DNA of 64,000 nucleotides from Bos javanicus (GCF_032452875.1 NC_083868.1:34018537-34082536); one strand, 5' to 3'; positions 22,007-35,289 are shown, numbered from the stretch's first letter. The notes: a model not told the origin generated them from the sequence alone. Numbers and translations: made by a program.

Positions 22007-24714
22007 TTCTGTGCTAAATTGCAAGAGGATCTACGACATAGTTTACCTTGTGTCTGCATTTTTGCATCTACAAGATGTTACAGAGACAAGAAATAACTCT
22101 AAAATGAACTATGCCTTGAGAAGAAAATTGAAGTTTTATTTCTAATGATTGCGACAGATGTGTATTAGGTAGATAACAAAGAGAACTACCCAATGCTTTT
22201 ACTGTCCAATTTCTATGTCAAAGCAAATGGTCTTCAAACAGGAAAAAAAAAAAAAATGTGGATAATAGGAATAAAAATCCAGGATAATACAAGAGTAGGT
22301 TACTTAAAAATACTAAATTTCTCCTGATCTACACAGAATACATTCTAGGGAATCTGAGGAAGTTTTGTAGAGGTTTACAGTTCATTCATTCACTCCTTTG
22401 GAATCATGCAAATGTGGGGAACTTGTGCAATATTGGACAGAGACATGTGCTCTACTATTTTTTAAGGACAATGGATTATGTTTGAGAAAACACAGACTGG
22501 TAAATTTGACATTAACTTCCCAATAAAATTATTAAACCCTTTAACCAACAATTTGTGAGTGCTTAAATGAAAAGAATTCACTAGGAGTGAGTTAGCTGTT
22601 ACTAGTCATGGCATACAAAATTTCCCTAACTTTCCCCATCTCCTTATTTTTGGGGGAGGGCATTAAATATTATACCAGTGTCTGAAGGCAATAGTATAGT
22701 ATTCAAATAGTATACTATTAGAATTTCATCAAAACATGTAGCAACTCATTCCTTATTTTTCAGAAAATGTCATTCTGAAATTCACTAATTATTCTTTAGT
22801 GGTCAAATCCAATGGTGGTTCCTCAGTCCCCAAAGTAATCATTGTTTTTCTGCTGAATATAATGTTTCTTTTTATTTTTCATTTCCTTTGGTTTCAGTGT
22901 CTCTGTTAGAGACTTAATTTTCTTTTTAACTTCTCTTTGCTTCTTTTCTTTCCTTTTCCCCCCCTTTTTCCTTCTTCTTTTCTATCTTGTTCTGGAATAT
23001 AGGTTTCATTCAGGTTTTATCTTTGATCCCTGAAGAAATCACTTCTTGCAGTGTTGCAAGTCTCCACATCCTTTTTTGGAAGGTGATATTTACTTTCTAC
23101 AACATTTAAAAAGCAACCATTTTTCTGCATGATTATGAACCCACAGCTAATCTCACTGTTGTTGACTGTTAAAAGAAAGACAAATGATTCAGATTCTTCC
23201 TCTATAAACTTACAACTGAGAAGAAAGAAAGGGGAGAGGGAAAGCCAAAAGGAGCAAGAGAAAGGAAGAGAGATGGGAAGTAAATTGTGTTATACTTTAT
23301 AGCCATGAATTGTTTATGTAGACCAAATAAGAAGATGAGTTAATTCTGAGATATAAAAGAAGAATGATGAAGGAATGTAAAAAGAGGTTAAGAAAGTGCC
23401 CTTCATGGTGTTTAAGTCCCTTGTTCTAATAGAAGTTTCTATTTTACTCTTGCCCTTTGGGTCTCTGACACATCTCTCTTTTCATTAAAATATTTGGATA
23501 GGTTTCTCTTGCTTGTAATCAAAAGACAACTGATTAATATACTTTTTTCCTTTCTCTGTAGTTTCCTGAGTTGCTTTCAGTTGTCACTTTTCAAGACTTG
23601 CTCCTACTACTAAGCTCCTACTGATATTTCTGTCACCCTGTTGAACATTTCTAACTGAATATTAAAAGCTGAAATTCATTTTTTTTGTACATCAGAACCC
23701 TCATGACTTTATTTTTCTTCCAATGAACAAATATTGAACTAATTCTTTAGTTTAAAATACTGGAAATATATTTGACTCCTTCATTCTAATGGTACCCATA
23801 ACCAACTGATTATCAAATTATCCTAATTTTAAGAATAAAATTATTGTCCTAATTTTACTATGGGAATAGAAGCATTTCCATGGATCCTTCTTTTTCAAAA
23901 CACTCATTCCTCAAAACTTGCCTGGAGTAGTTCTAACATTTTTTGATTGAATTCTCAACACTCCTACCTTCAAATCACAGTGAATTCATATATCACCATT
24001 ATAATCTATCCTACATTCAGATATCAATAAGATCATCAAGGCTTTACCACTTAGAGAGAGAGAAAAAGGTAACAAGAGTATTTTTAATTCTTTAGTATAA
24101 AATGATTTTATTTAACTCTATTACAAATGTGTAGACTAAATGTAGCAAAATGACTAATACTGTTCCAGAATTACAGACAATTTCTAAATGGTTTTAATCT
24201 AGTAAACATATTTTTAGTGTCCAGCCTAATTTCTGGGCTTTAGTTTTGATTCAAAACAATGACTTTAATGGGGAAGAGCATTTTATGCCATCACTAAGAT
24301 ACTAGCCATTAGCTATTTCAATCAAATAATCATACATTAGTGCTCAAATAAAAATTAACACAATTATTCTGACATTATATAAGCATTTAAAGATAATATA
24401 GAAGACTCAGCAATCTAAACTGAGATATATGTGGTCTAGAGAAAAATCAATATTGCAATTTACTGTATTTAAATAATAGCCATACAAATATTACTAAATA
24501 AATGATTTATTTAGTTATGAATATAAAAAGTCTGCTGTTCAACCAAAATATGACATTTAGTGTCCCAGGCTTCCCATCACATTTTTCAAGGGTACATTGA
24601 AAGACACATATGAGTTTAAAACTGAGGCATTGCTTTGAACTATTGTTAGATTTTATCTTAAATAAGACAACTATATTTCAGTTTGTACTATATATTAAGA
24701 AGCTCCATTTTGCA
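22007..24714. other. Mostly unassigned DNA
   Basis: A pyrimidine-rich block at 22910-22990 and a purine-rich block at 23215-23290 stand out. No coding signal. An L2-like relic is called separately at 23590-24060. Confidence 0.5.
23590..24060 (+). mobile_element. Candidate ancient L2-like LINE relic
   Basis: The order of phrases (TTGACTCC near 23770, CAACTGATTATCAAATT, CCATGGATCC, TTGCCTGGAGTAG, then CTCCTACCTTC) parallels an old L2-type ORF segment. It is strongly diverged, and I would not call it without a profile search. Confidence 0.3.
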
Positions 24715-24915
24715 ATCTGAATTGCATAGATCAAATCCTGGTTTTTCAACTTACCTGATTTCAACACCTGAACAATTTGATTACATTCACTCAACATTCA
24801 GTTGTTGTGACATTTATATGTGATTATGTATAAAAAGATATTAACCTATGGAATGGCATATAATAAACACAATAAATTTTATCTCATTATTGTTATTATC
24901 ATCATTATTATTTAA
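24715..24915 (+). mobile_element. MIR SINE relic
   Basis: AAATCCTGGTTTTTCAACTTACCTG at the left and a run of TTATT/ATCATTATTATT at the right follow MIR order (tRNA-derived part, core, L2-like tail). Highly diverged. Confidence 0.5.
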
Positions 24916-25567
24916 ATAATGTCTGTAGAAAATGAAAAACCATGTAAAGACAAGTCCCAACTAAAATGTTTCTTTGGATATTAACTGTATTTTATTTTTG
25001 TGGTGTCATTCAGATGTTTATATTTATTCTAACATAAAGTAAACATATAATTTAATGTGAAGCATCCAGTAAGCATATGCATTTTTCTTTCTTCATATTT
25101 AATTAAAATCCAAAGTATATAAATGATATCACTAAAACATTTCAACTCAATATCAAAAGAAAGAAAAAGTGCAAAAACTGTATCCCAGAGAAGTTTATAT
25201 AATGTTTCAAATGTAGAAATTACTTGCTTTTATTATCTGTGAAGAAATTGAAGAATAAGGTTCTATATAATTTTTTTGGAAAACATCTAAGCTCGTTTTT
25301 CTTGAAGCTTTGTTTGATTTTAATTTTAAAAAATGCAAGGATTTATTCAAACTCTTGTGTAACAGCTACAAAATCTTCATAAAAAATAACTCAAGAAACA
25401 GTTATTGAAGCTTATGTTTGTTTATCCCTAAGGGTAATCTAAGGAAATATGTTGGACATGTTAGAAATATGTAAGGAAATTTAAAACATGTTAGGTTTCT
25501 ATAACATACACAAGGGTCCCGGGTGGAAGGCTCTGAGATGGTACCTTTTATAAAATTAAGAATGTTT
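24916..25567. other. Unassigned intergenic DNA
   Basis: AT-rich; no feature recognised. Confidence 0.55.
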
Positions 25568-26390
25568 TCATTTTTTTAATAAGTCAATTTTATTGAAATA
25601 TAGTAGATTTACAAACGTATTAGTTTCTACTGTTTCAGCAAAGTGACTCAGTTGCACATATAAATATATGCATTATTTTTCATGTTTTTTCCATTATGGT
25701 TTACCACAGGGTATTGAATAGTCCCCTGTGCTATGCAGTAGGATCCTGTTGTTCATTTCTTCTATATATAATAGTGTGCATCTGCTAATCCCAAAGTCCC
25801 AGTCATTGCCTCCCCCACTCCCCTGCTTGGCAACCACAAGTCTGCTCTCTGTGTCTGTGAGTCTGTTTCTATTTCATAGGTAGGTTCATTTGTGTCACAT
25901 TTTAAATTCACATGTAAGTGATATCATATGGTATTTGCCTCTCTCTGACATACTTCAGTTAGTATGATAATATCTAGGGCTATCCATGCTGCTGGAAATG
26001 GCATTATTTCTTTTAATATGGCTGAGGATTATTCAACTTTGTTTCTATGTCTTGAACTATTGTAAATAATGCTACAATGAATACTGGGGTTCATGTATCT
26101 TGTGGAATTAGAGTTTTCTCCAAGTATATGCCCAGGAGTGAGATTGCAGCATCATATGGCAACTCTATTTTTAGTTTTTTGAAGAACCCCCATACTGTTC
26201 TCCATAGTCAATGCACCAATTTACACTTCCATTTCCAGTGCAAGTGGATTCCCTTTTCTCTGCACCCTTCCCAGCATTTGTTATTTGTGGACATTTTAGT
26301 GGTGGACATTCTGACTGGTGTGAGATGATACCTCATTGTAGTTTTGATTTGCATTTCTCTAATAATTAGCAATGTTGAGCATTAAGATTC
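25568..26390 (-). mobile_element. Older L1 3' end
   Basis: Antisense L1 3' UTR plus the ORF2 C-terminus. Recognisable blocks include the GTGACTCAGTTGCACATAT tail region, the GCAGTAGGATCCTGTTGTTC block, and the ORF2 end (antisense of AATACTGGGGTTCATGTATC). It is more diverged than the 10.6-20.7 kb copy. Confidence 0.85.
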
Positions 26391-26514
26391 TTTTCTTAAT
26401 CCATTTCTAGTTTACCTCACTTTATGAAAATTGCTGAAGTCATCACTATATATGATAAATCACTAATTTTTTTAAAGATATAAATTTATTACTGCAATTT
26501 TTCTCTAGATGACA

Positions 26515-26760
26515 ACAATAATTATAACTGCAAATATATTTCCTATATGCCAGACATTACACTAAACATTTGTTATGTCTTTTCTAATTTAGTCCTCCTA
26601 AAACTATTTGAGATAGATGCTTTTATTATGCTCATTTATAAAAGTGAGGAAAATAAAACAAAGGGTTAAGAAATATGTTTAAGCTAACAAAATGATTAAG
26701 AGGCAGGGGAACAGTTCCAAATCTGACATACTGACTACTGAGTTCAAGCTCTTAATTTTT
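26515..26760 (-). mobile_element. MIR SINE relic
   Basis: Antisense MIR order: TATATGCCAGACATTACACTAA, TTTAGTCCTCCTAAAACTAT, TGCTCATTTATAAA-GTGAGGAAA, then a diverged tRNA-like part. Confidence 0.6.
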
Positions 26761-27334
26761 TAAAACATCTAAAGATGTCAGGTTAATCAATACAAAAATT
26801 CATCTAATCCTATTCATTTGTTTAAGTGCATTTATCTAGGTTCCATCCACTCAGGTAAGGCTGGGGATGGGAATGGCACTAAAGCAGAATAGTGATGAGC
26901 TCTTATCAGGGGAAAACAATCAATCGGACTTACCTTGTTGGGTATATTGGTGAAGAAAATATTCTCCCAATACACGTTTAGTTGTTTTTCATTCTTATTA
27001 TTCTTTCTTTTGGTTTTCTCATTCACTCACCTCATGTTAACCTCACTTATTTCTTCATGGGAAAGTGAGAAGGTAATTAGTTTTTCAATAAGATGAATAA
27101 TGTTCTAGGAAAGCTTTAGGCATAACTAATTTAAAATGTTTTACTCAGAAGAGGGTAGCAGGGTTAAAAAGTATATTCATGAAATTTTATTATAAGTCAG
27201 TCGGTCAAAATACAGATAATTTTACTTGTTTTTAAACTGAAGCTTTATTTGACCTCGTTTCTGGTTTTTACTTCTCACTGTACAAGGGCTTTGACGATAT
27301 TTGCTTTGTGGAGTTTCTTGGTATTTTGTTTTTG
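26761..27334. other. Unassigned intergenic DNA
   Basis: No recognised repeat. A 64-codon minus-strand frame at 26832-27026 shows no family features. Confidence 0.5.
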
Positions 27335-27890
27335 CTGTTCAGTCGCCCAGTCTGACTCTTTGCTACCCCGTGGACTGCAGCATGCCAGGCCTCCCTGTCC
27401 CTCACCATCTCCTAGAATTTGCCCAAGTTCATGTTCATTGCATCGGTGATGCCATCCAGCTATCTCATCCTCTTATGTCCTCTTCTCCTTCTGTTCTTGA
27501 TCTTTCCCAGCATCAGGGACTTTTCCAATGAGTCATCTGTTCACATCAGATGGCCAAAATACTGCAGCTTCAGCATCAGTCCTTCCAGTGAGTATTCAGA
27601 GTTGATTTCCCTTAAGATCGATTGGCTTGATCTTGCTGTCCAAGTGACTTTTAGGATTCTTCTCCAGCACCACAGTTCAAAGGCATCAATTCTTTGGTGT
27701 TCTGCCTTTCCTTATGGTCCAGTTTTCACAACCATGTGTGACCACTGGGAAGATCATAGCCTTAACTACATGGATCTTTGTCAACAAAGTACTTGCTCTG
27801 CTTTTCAACATACTGTCTAGGTTTGTTACCACTTTCCTGCCAAGAAGCAATTGTTTTCTGATTTTGGAGCCCAAAAAGAGGAAATCTGTA
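27335..27890 (-). mobile_element. BovB LINE 3' fragment
   Basis: Antisense BovB from the terminal region to the GSKIR block of the C-terminal domain. The minus-strand frame at 27686-27934 carries GRKVVTNLDSMLKSR. Several small deletions suggest an older copy than those at 53.8 or 58.1 kb. Confidence 0.9.
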
Positions 27891-28597
27891 TTCTCAGTAT
27901 TTACTACTTTATTGCCCCTCTTCAGGTTGCACATTACAAACTAGTATGGCTCAGAATGGAAAGAAAATTCTATTTTCAAATTTAAAAGAATGTTATCTTT
28001 CACTTGATTTAATGAAGCTTCTTTATCCCCCTCTCCTTTCTTCTTAAAATTCAAATACAGTCTTGAGTTTTCTTGTGGACATGTGGATAAACTTAACTCA
28101 TTTGTCACCAAAACATGGTACCACTTTGTACAGCAATTACTTTGTGCACCATTACTTAAAGTTTATAGCCTCATTTTCATCATAAATAAATCATTGTAAT
28201 ACTTTTTATTCTATCTAAACACTTCTCATCCAAAAGGCAAGATCTGGGACGCTATTCAGTTGGCTCCTGTCATGTTAGTAAAATTGGTATTTACTTATTC
28301 TAAAGCTGTTGTATGGTGGTTTAGAAAGTCTGTAATTAAAACCCCAAGGTTTGTGGCTTCTTACAGGTTTCTAAACAGAAACAATCTGTAATAAGGAGAA
28401 ATACAGTGATCAGTGTATAACAGTTAGACATTTTGGGGCAAGACATTTTCAGAACAAGTGCTATAAGGCTAACAGCTAAATTACACTAAAAATAAATTCA
28501 AGTATATTTTTCAAATCAGATAGAGTGATTATTATAAGCTTTTAATGGAAAAAAATCCTTTCACTTGACAGCATAGTGTAACATATTTATCAGGAGC
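27891..28597. other. Unassigned intergenic DNA
   Basis: No feature recognised. Confidence 0.5.
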
Positions 28598-28740
28598 AAA
28601 GTGTAATGTTAAAGGCTTTGGAGGTTATCAGAATACCTGGGTTTTAGTATCTCCTCTTCTACTTATCTCATACCAGTAAAATAGGGATAAAAATATCAGT
28701 ATTACCTATGTTATAGAGTTACAACAATCAAAAGAGTATA
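28598..28740 (+). mobile_element. MIR SINE relic
   Basis: GCTTTGGAGGTTATCAGAA-CCTGGGTT followed by CTTCTACTTATCTCA and AAAATAGGGATAAAAATA matches MIR sense order. Confidence 0.6.
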
Positions 28741-28990
28741 TAAAAGTATCTTTAAAACAACAAATTAATATCCAGATATTAATTTTATTAATTGTATAAG
28801 GTAATTTTAAATTTTTTTATATTTTAAATTTTTGTTAGGGTTTGATTGATTTACAATGTTATGTTAATTTCTGCTGTACAGTAAAATGAATCAACTATAC
28901 ATATATCCACTCTTTTATATTATTTTCTCATATAGGTCATTACAGAGTATTGAGTAGAGTTCCATGTGATCTACAATGGTCCTATAAAAT

Positions 28991-29175
28991 TGTGGTTTAG
29001 TCTCTAAGTCATATCCAACTCTTTGCGACCCCATGGACAGTAGCCCACTTTCCAGGCAAGAATATTGGAGTGGATTACCATTTCCTTCTCCAGAGGATCT
29101 TCCCCACCCAGAGATCGAACCTGGGTCTCCTGCATTGCAGGAAGATTCTTTACCAACTGAGCCTCCAGGGAAGCC
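28991..29175 (-). mobile_element. Bov-tA SINE in L1
   Basis: Antisense Bov-A unit with head complement (CCTCCAGGGAAGCC) at the right; a short deletion in the body. Confidence 0.9.
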
Positions 29176-29231
29176 ATGCTATACAATAGGTCCTTATTAA
29201 TTACCTGTTTTATATATAGTAGTGTGTGTAT

Positions 29232-29455
29232 TGGTTTCCCAGATGGTGCTAGTAGTAAAGAACCCACCTGCAAATGCAAGAGACATAAGAGACCTGGGTT
29301 CAATCCCTGGGATGGGAAGATCCTCTGAAAGAGGGTACAGCAATGCACTCCAGTATTCTTGCCTGGAGAGTCCTGTGTACAGAGGAGCCTGACGGGCTAT
29401 GCTTCATAGGGTGACAAAGAGATGAACATGACTGAAGAGACTTAGCACACACACA
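29232..29455 (+). mobile_element. Bov-tA SINE in L1
   Basis: Sense copy with diverged tRNA-like head, Bov-A body and CA-rich tail. Confidence 0.9.
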
Positions 29456-29479
29456 TATATAATAGAGTGTATATGTAAA

Positions 29480-29700
29480 GGGCTTCCCAGGTGGCACTAG
29501 TGGTAAAGAATCCGCCTGCCAATGCAGGAGACACAACAAACTCAGGTTCGATCCTTGGGGTAGGAAGATCCCATGGAATAGGAAATGGCAACCTGCTCCA
29601 GTATTCTTGCCTGGAAAATTCCATAGACAGAGGAGCCTGGCAGGCTATAGTCCATGGAGCCACAAAGAGTCAGACATGACTGAGTGACCGAGCACACACA
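29480..29700 (+). mobile_element. Bov-tA SINE in L1
   Basis: Sense copy 25 bases after the previous one, head GGGCTTCCCAGGTGGCACTA, CA-rich tail. Confidence 0.93.
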
Positions 29701-29884
29701 TATGTAAAACTCAATCTTCCAATTTATCTTCCCTCTTTTCCCTCTGGTAACCATGATTGTTTTCCACATCTGTGACTCTACTTTTGTTTTGTAAATAAGT
29801 TCATTTGTACCATTTTTTAAGATTCCACATATAAGTGATAATATGTCTTTGTCTGACATACTTCATCCAATATGAAAGTTCTTT

Positions 29885-30081
29885 GTTGCTGTTTAGTTGC
29901 TAAGTCACGTCCGACTCTTTTGCAACCCCATGGACTATAATCGCCAGCTAAGTTCCTCTGTCCATGAGAATTTCCCAGGCAAGAATTTCCTCCTCCTGAG
30001 GATCTTCCCTGACCCAGAGGTTGAACCTGCATCTCCTGCATTGGCAGGCAGATTCTTTACCACTGAGCTACCAGGGAAGCC
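29885..30081 (-). mobile_element. Bov-tA SINE in L1
   Basis: Antisense copy with the head complement CTACCAGGGAAGCC at the right end. Confidence 0.92.
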
Positions 30082-30404
30082 TATGACAATCTCTAGGGTT
30101 ATCCATGTTCCTGCATTATTTTGTTCTTTGTTAAGGTTGAGTAATATTTCATTGTATATAACTGCTACATCTCCCTTATCATTCCTCTGTTAATGGACTT
30201 TAGGTTGTTTCCATGCCCTGACTGTTATAAACAGTGCTCTAGTGAACATTGTGGTGTATGTATCTTTGCAAATTATGGTTTTCCCCAGGTATATGCCAAG
30301 GAGTGGGATGGCCTTGGTGTCACAGCAATGGCGACATACCATGGGATCATATGGTAGCTCTATTTTTAGCTTTTTAAGGAACTTCCCTACTGTTCTTCAT
30401 AAGT

Positions 30405-30606
30405 ACAAACTAAAGTTGCTCAGTTGTGTCCAACTCTTTGTGATCCCATAGACTGTAGCCTACCAGACTCCTCCGTCCATGGAATTTTTCTGGCAAGAGT
30501 ACTGGAGTGGGTTGCCATTTCCTTCTCCAGGGGATTTTCCCAACCCAGGGATTGAATCTGGGTTTCCCACATTGCAAGCAGATGCTTTCCCTGAACTACC
30601 AGGGAA
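30405..30606 (-). mobile_element. Bov-tA SINE in L1
   Basis: Antisense copy ending in CTACCAGGGAAA. L1 text resumes directly at CTACATTCCCACCAATAG. Confidence 0.92.
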
Positions 30607-31332
30607 AACTACATTCCCACCAATAGTGTAGGAGGAATGCCTTTTCTCCACCCTCTCTCTAGAATTTATTGTTTGTAGATTTTTCATGATAGGCAATCTG
30701 ACCAGTGTGAGATGATACCTTATTGTAGTGTTGCTTCACATTCTTCTAATAATAATAATTTTTAATGCTGAGCGCATTTTTACTTACCTTTTGTCCATGT
30801 ATATGATTTCTTTGGGAAACACCTATTTAGATCTTCCACACAGTTTTTGATTGGAGGGTTTTTTTTTTTTTCTGATATTGAGCTGTGTGAGATGTTTGTA
30901 TGTTTTGGAGATTAATCCCTTTTTGGTCACTTTATTTGCATATATTTTCTCCCATTCTGTGGGTTGTCTTTTCATTTTGTTTAGATTACATCTTCTTTCC
31001 TTAAAATAATTCGTATCTACATTTTTCATTCTTATAATTGAAATGCTTCACTTATAAATAATTCATGGAGGATAAAACATTATTAAAAAAAATGTTTGAA
31101 GAATAACATGCTAAAAGTCATATAAGGACCTGCGCATCTTAATTGCATATTCTAGTTATTATTATTTTTTAACACACCCGAATAAACCTACTTATGCATA
31201 GATTCTTGAGTACAATTCAACATGAGGTTATTTTAGTAACATCAAAGTAGTAATAAAATGTGTGGCATAAGCTAATTTATCTCACTATTTATGTACTTTT
31301 CCACCCTGGGTAAATAAAAGCCATCTACTATC

Positions 31333-31541
31333 CCTGGTAGCTCAGACAGTAAAGCATCCGCCTGCAATGTGGGAGACCCAGGTTCAATCCCTGGGTTGGG
31401 AAGATCCCCTGGAGAAGGAAATGGCAACCCAATCCAATACGCTTGCCTGGAAAATTCCACGGATGGAGGAACCTGGTAGGCTACAGTCTATGGGATCGCA
31501 AAGAGTTGGACACAACTGAGCAACTTTACTTTGTACTTTTG
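31333..31541 (+). mobile_element. Bov-tA SINE
   Basis: Sense copy with head CTGGTAGCTCAGACAGTAAAG and full Bov-A unit. A short TACTATC repeat at 31326-31332 and 31542-31548 may be the target duplication. Confidence 0.9.
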
Positions 31542-31548
31542 TACTATC

Positions 31549-32316
31549 AGAGTAGGATTCCAAATTTTTTCCATGTAATCTGTTTTCTTCAAAATGGGAT
31601 AATCATCTGATGGACATTGGGTTCACTTAATAAACACTCTCTTAGATACAAGGCAGGAATACTGTTTAACTTGAACAGTTACCAAATAGTGCATAATTAT
31701 CTTCCATCTTAGCCAAAAGTCATCTTGGAAAAGATGGTCAAATCTCTTGGCTGCCTAACCAGAGTATAAGAATCCTAGTAATGTATTCTCAATGGCACGT
31801 GAACTAGTTTCTGATAGCATATTCCAATGGATACTTTGCAATAGGCAAATACCTGTGTATCTGAATACACCCTAAAAATACAGATATTTTTATGTAATCT
31901 GATATTTGACTCATTGTAAACTAGAAATTTATCTTCAAATAAAATGTTATGCTTCATGCATGCCATAGTTTCTTCGTTATACAACTAGGGGATAAATTTA
32001 GATTTAGGTGAAATATAGCTATACAGCTAAAGAGAGATAAATTTAAAAACTCCTTAAAAGCCTTTTGGAAAGTATTAACAAAAACTTTGAGGTCTTTCAG
32101 ATGCAAATCTTATTTAATACATCTATCATAGCCAAGAGATCATTTCAGCATAATAATTTGACTTCATATTTATTAGAGCAAAATATGTTTAATGAATATT
32201 TCTTGTATAGCTATTTAAATCATTGTGAATTACCTCATCATGAATTACCTCAACTAGTTGTTGCTGTTGTTTTAATAAAAAGGCAAATTGGGAGAAGTCA
32301 AGTTTTTAAAAGTCCT
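31549..32316. other. Unassigned intergenic DNA
   Basis: No feature recognised. Confidence 0.5.
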
Positions 32317-32327
32317 AGCAATTTTTA

Positions 32328-32462
32328 AGTTGGAGAAGGAAATGGCAACCCACTCCAGTGTTCTGGCCTGGAAAATCCCAGGGACGGGGAGCCTGGTGGG
32401 CTGCCGTCTATGGGGTCGCACAGAGTCAGACACAACTGAAGCGACTTAGTAGCAGCAGCAGC
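32328..32462 (+). mobile_element. Bov-A monomer SINE with CAG tail
   Basis: A single Bov-A unit ending in (AGC)n. Perfect 11-bp target duplication AGCAATTTTTA at 32317-32327 and 32463-32473. Confidence 0.93.
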
Positions 32463-32473
32463 AGCAATTTTTA

Positions 32474-34200
32474 GGAGATTTCTTAAAAACAAACAAACAA
32501 ACAAATATGTTCACAGCCTAGTAGAGATATACTGAAATAAAACGTATATTCCTTATTAACTGCAATTGTTCTGTTTTAAAATGTAGCAACTGGAAATGTA
32601 TTTAGTGACGCATTCATTCAACCACATTTAATTATTCTTCTATTCATTTCCAAAATATTTGTTGAATGTGTGTGTAAATTACTAGTTAAAAATAATGATA
32701 GCATATTTTATATATAAAGTAAAATCTAAAATATTAAGACATGTTCAAAAATGAATATATCTGTAGGATTTAATTTCAAAAGATGACACTGATTTTTGCA
32801 AAAACTTTTCCCCAAAAGGTAAACATCACAATTTGCCCTGGAGTATTCTATTTATCATTGACTTCCACATAACATAATTGAATGGAAGATTGCATTATCA
32901 GTTTACATATTTTGTTATTAAACTTTGACTAGTACTGATTTACATACAAAAGAAATTTTGAAAGAATAGAATCATGTTGTTTTTGTTGTCAAAAAATTCT
33001 CTGTGGCCTTAAAAGAAACTATTATCTTGAAATAGGTTGGAATATGGCTACTAAGTTTTAAGATATCAATCATATTATCACTTCTAAAACTGGCAGGGAA
33101 ATGACTACACTATTATGGTTTAAACAAATTAGACAGGATTCATTTACTTTTAAAATTATATAACTGCCTCACTTCATCAGTATTTTGTACAAATATATAT
33201 GACAGATCCAAAAATTAACTTGGACATATAATTGAGAAAGAGGAAAAAGTAAGGGGAAATAATAAAATGGCTGGAAAATGAATAAGATGACAATAAAATT
33301 ATTGAAAAGCTATATAAAATGCAAGTTGCATTCATTGTGGGGAACACAGTGTCAGAGAATGTTCTTATTTTGAAGATATAAAACTACTTTAATTTTAAAT
33401 GTCAAAGCACTTGCATTTACAGGTGAGGAAGTACTGAGAATAGGTAAAATCAAACAATTGCCTCAAAATGAATAAAAAATTAGATACCTCATAAGAGAAT
33501 CTATTAGTGGTAATTTAAAAAAAAATGTGACACCCAAGCCTGCATTCAAAACAATTATCAATTAATTTATGTCCGTTATTAAGAATCATGAGCACAGGGC
33601 AGATGAGATCTCTGATATGAGATGAGGGCATTTAATTCTTACTCTTACAAATAGATTTAGCTTAATCAGATAATTTTACCTTGGAAATAGCACTGCTACC
33701 TATAGATAAATTGTGCTATTCCTACTCACTTTAATTTATGGAACGTTTTACTCTTCCAATAGATAAGCAATTTGTTGTGGTTGCATGCTTTGTCCCAATG
33801 AGAGCTGTACTAACAAACTGGCTAGTTTAGTCCAATAGCTTAAGTCATAAATTAGGTATAATAAATGTTTTCTGACAATGTGGACATCAAATAATTAACT
33901 TTTTTTTCACACTAATTCCAAAGGTTTGCTTCTGTGAGTATTTTTTCAGTGTACAGTGACTTTCCTTTATATTTGTTGAGGGACTAATTTTGCTCCACTT
34001 GGGTTCTTACCATACCAATTTCACTGTCTTTTTATTCTCTCTCTTCATTTTTGCTTCTCCCCTGAAACTATAAGGAATAGGAGGCCCTAATTATCTTGTA
34101 TTGTCTGGCTGTTTACCAAGGTTTTCTAGTTTTTCCAAATTGCCATAACAATTCACATCACTATGTATGGACAAGTCCCTAGTGTATGCAGTATCTTATG
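32474..34200. other. Unassigned intergenic DNA
   Basis: AT-rich 1.7-kb stretch with an (AAAC)n run at 32488-32503 and no recognisable coding or repeat content. Confidence 0.5.
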
Positions 34201-34282
34201 TAATGGAAAAAGACTGAATCACTGCTGTACACCAGAAGCTAACACATTATAAATAATTATACTTCAATTAAAAAAAAGAAAA
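34201..34282 (+). mobile_element. L1 3'-tail fragment
   Basis: Short sense L1 tail: ACTGAATCACTGCTGTACACC, then ATACTTCAATTAAAAAA. Confidence 0.6.
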
Positions 34283-34374
34283 ACTTTAACAAAAGAAATT
34301 TCAATTCTGTAAGTCAGCTGTCTTCGTTCCATTAATTGCTCTTCTCCTGTAGAAGGCATTTGCCCCATGGTTCA

Positions 34375-34510
34375 TTTCAGTTCAGTCACTCAGTCATGTC
34401 TGACTATTTGTGACTCCATGGACTGCAGCATGCCAGGCTTCCCTGTCCATCACCAACTCCCAGAGCTTGCTCAAACTCATGTCCATTAAGTCAGTGATGC
34501 CTTCCAAACC
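34375..34510 (-). mobile_element. BovB 3' tip
   Basis: About 135 bases of the BovB terminus in antisense, a severely 5'-truncated insertion. Confidence 0.85.
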
Positions 34511-34674
34511 TACCACTAAATACTTGAAGCCAACTGCCTTCTGGCTTTCTTAAGTAGTTCTGTAGTTTCCCAGCTCAGATTAATTCCTCATATCTAATAT
34601 TGATATGTATGCTTACTTTTAAATCATGTTCTCTACATTCAGAGTTCAACTGTACATGCACTTGATCTAGAAAC

Positions 34675-35169
34675 TGATAGCTTATGGTGAACAGTGTCAG
34701 ATTTGTGATCTCTGAAGGAGAAGATTTAGCTTTGGGACCAGGGACCAGGCTTGATCACTCAAGAGCTTTTGTGTGGCAGTGTTTTATTAAAATTTAAAAA
34801 GAGACAGAGAAAGCTTCTGACATAGACATCAGAAGGAGGAGAGAGATTGCCCCCTCGCTAGTCTTAGCAAGGGAATTATATATTTTTTAAATTGGTTATT
34901 ACAATAAATCAAAAGACTATCTCAAGGTTGTAAAGATCTTACTAGACCCCATCCCATAATATACAATCTATGACAACAGGATTAGTCAGAAGGTTCTCAA
35001 AGAGAAACATGTCCTCAATCAGGATCCATTTTTGTTGTATAATCCTTACTAAGACTAAGGAATGTAGAAAAAAAGGTTGTCCTTTCCTCCTCCTTGAGAA
35101 TTCCAGACTATCTCTCCTCCTCGGGGACCCTGGACTTCTTATCAACCTACCTAGGAATTGATTCTCTCA
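34675..35169 (-). repeat. ERV 3' LTR
   Basis: 495 bases, TG...CA ends on the minus strand. The complement of AATAAA lies near 34782, and a TATATAAT-like box lies near 34873-34882. Aligns along its length with 39319-39848, with several small indels. Confidence 0.93.
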
Positions 35170-35187
35170 TCTCCCGCTTTTCTTTTA
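35170..35187 (-). other. ERV polypurine tract
   Basis: The minus-strand run AAAAGAAAAGCGGGAGA directly precedes the LTR start TGAGAG. This is the position and composition expected for the plus-strand primer of retroviral reverse transcription. Confidence 0.85.
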
Positions 35188-35289
35188 GGAGATTTATGTT
35201 GCCAAGGGAAAGGGGCATCATTTTCATTTCATAACTACTTCCTGCTGTGATAGGGCACTGTCCCTAATTTGTTGAGGCAATATATTCTC

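Larger units (their letters stand above)
28808..31000 (-). mobile_element. L1 3' end with five nested SINEs
   Basis: Antisense L1 3' UTR and ORF2 C-terminal region. The text is continuous when five SINEs (28991-29175, 29232-29455, 29480-29700, 29885-30081, 30405-30606) are removed. It is 5'-truncated near 31000 in the RT-thumb region. It is more diverged than the L1 at 10.6 kb. Confidence 0.88.
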
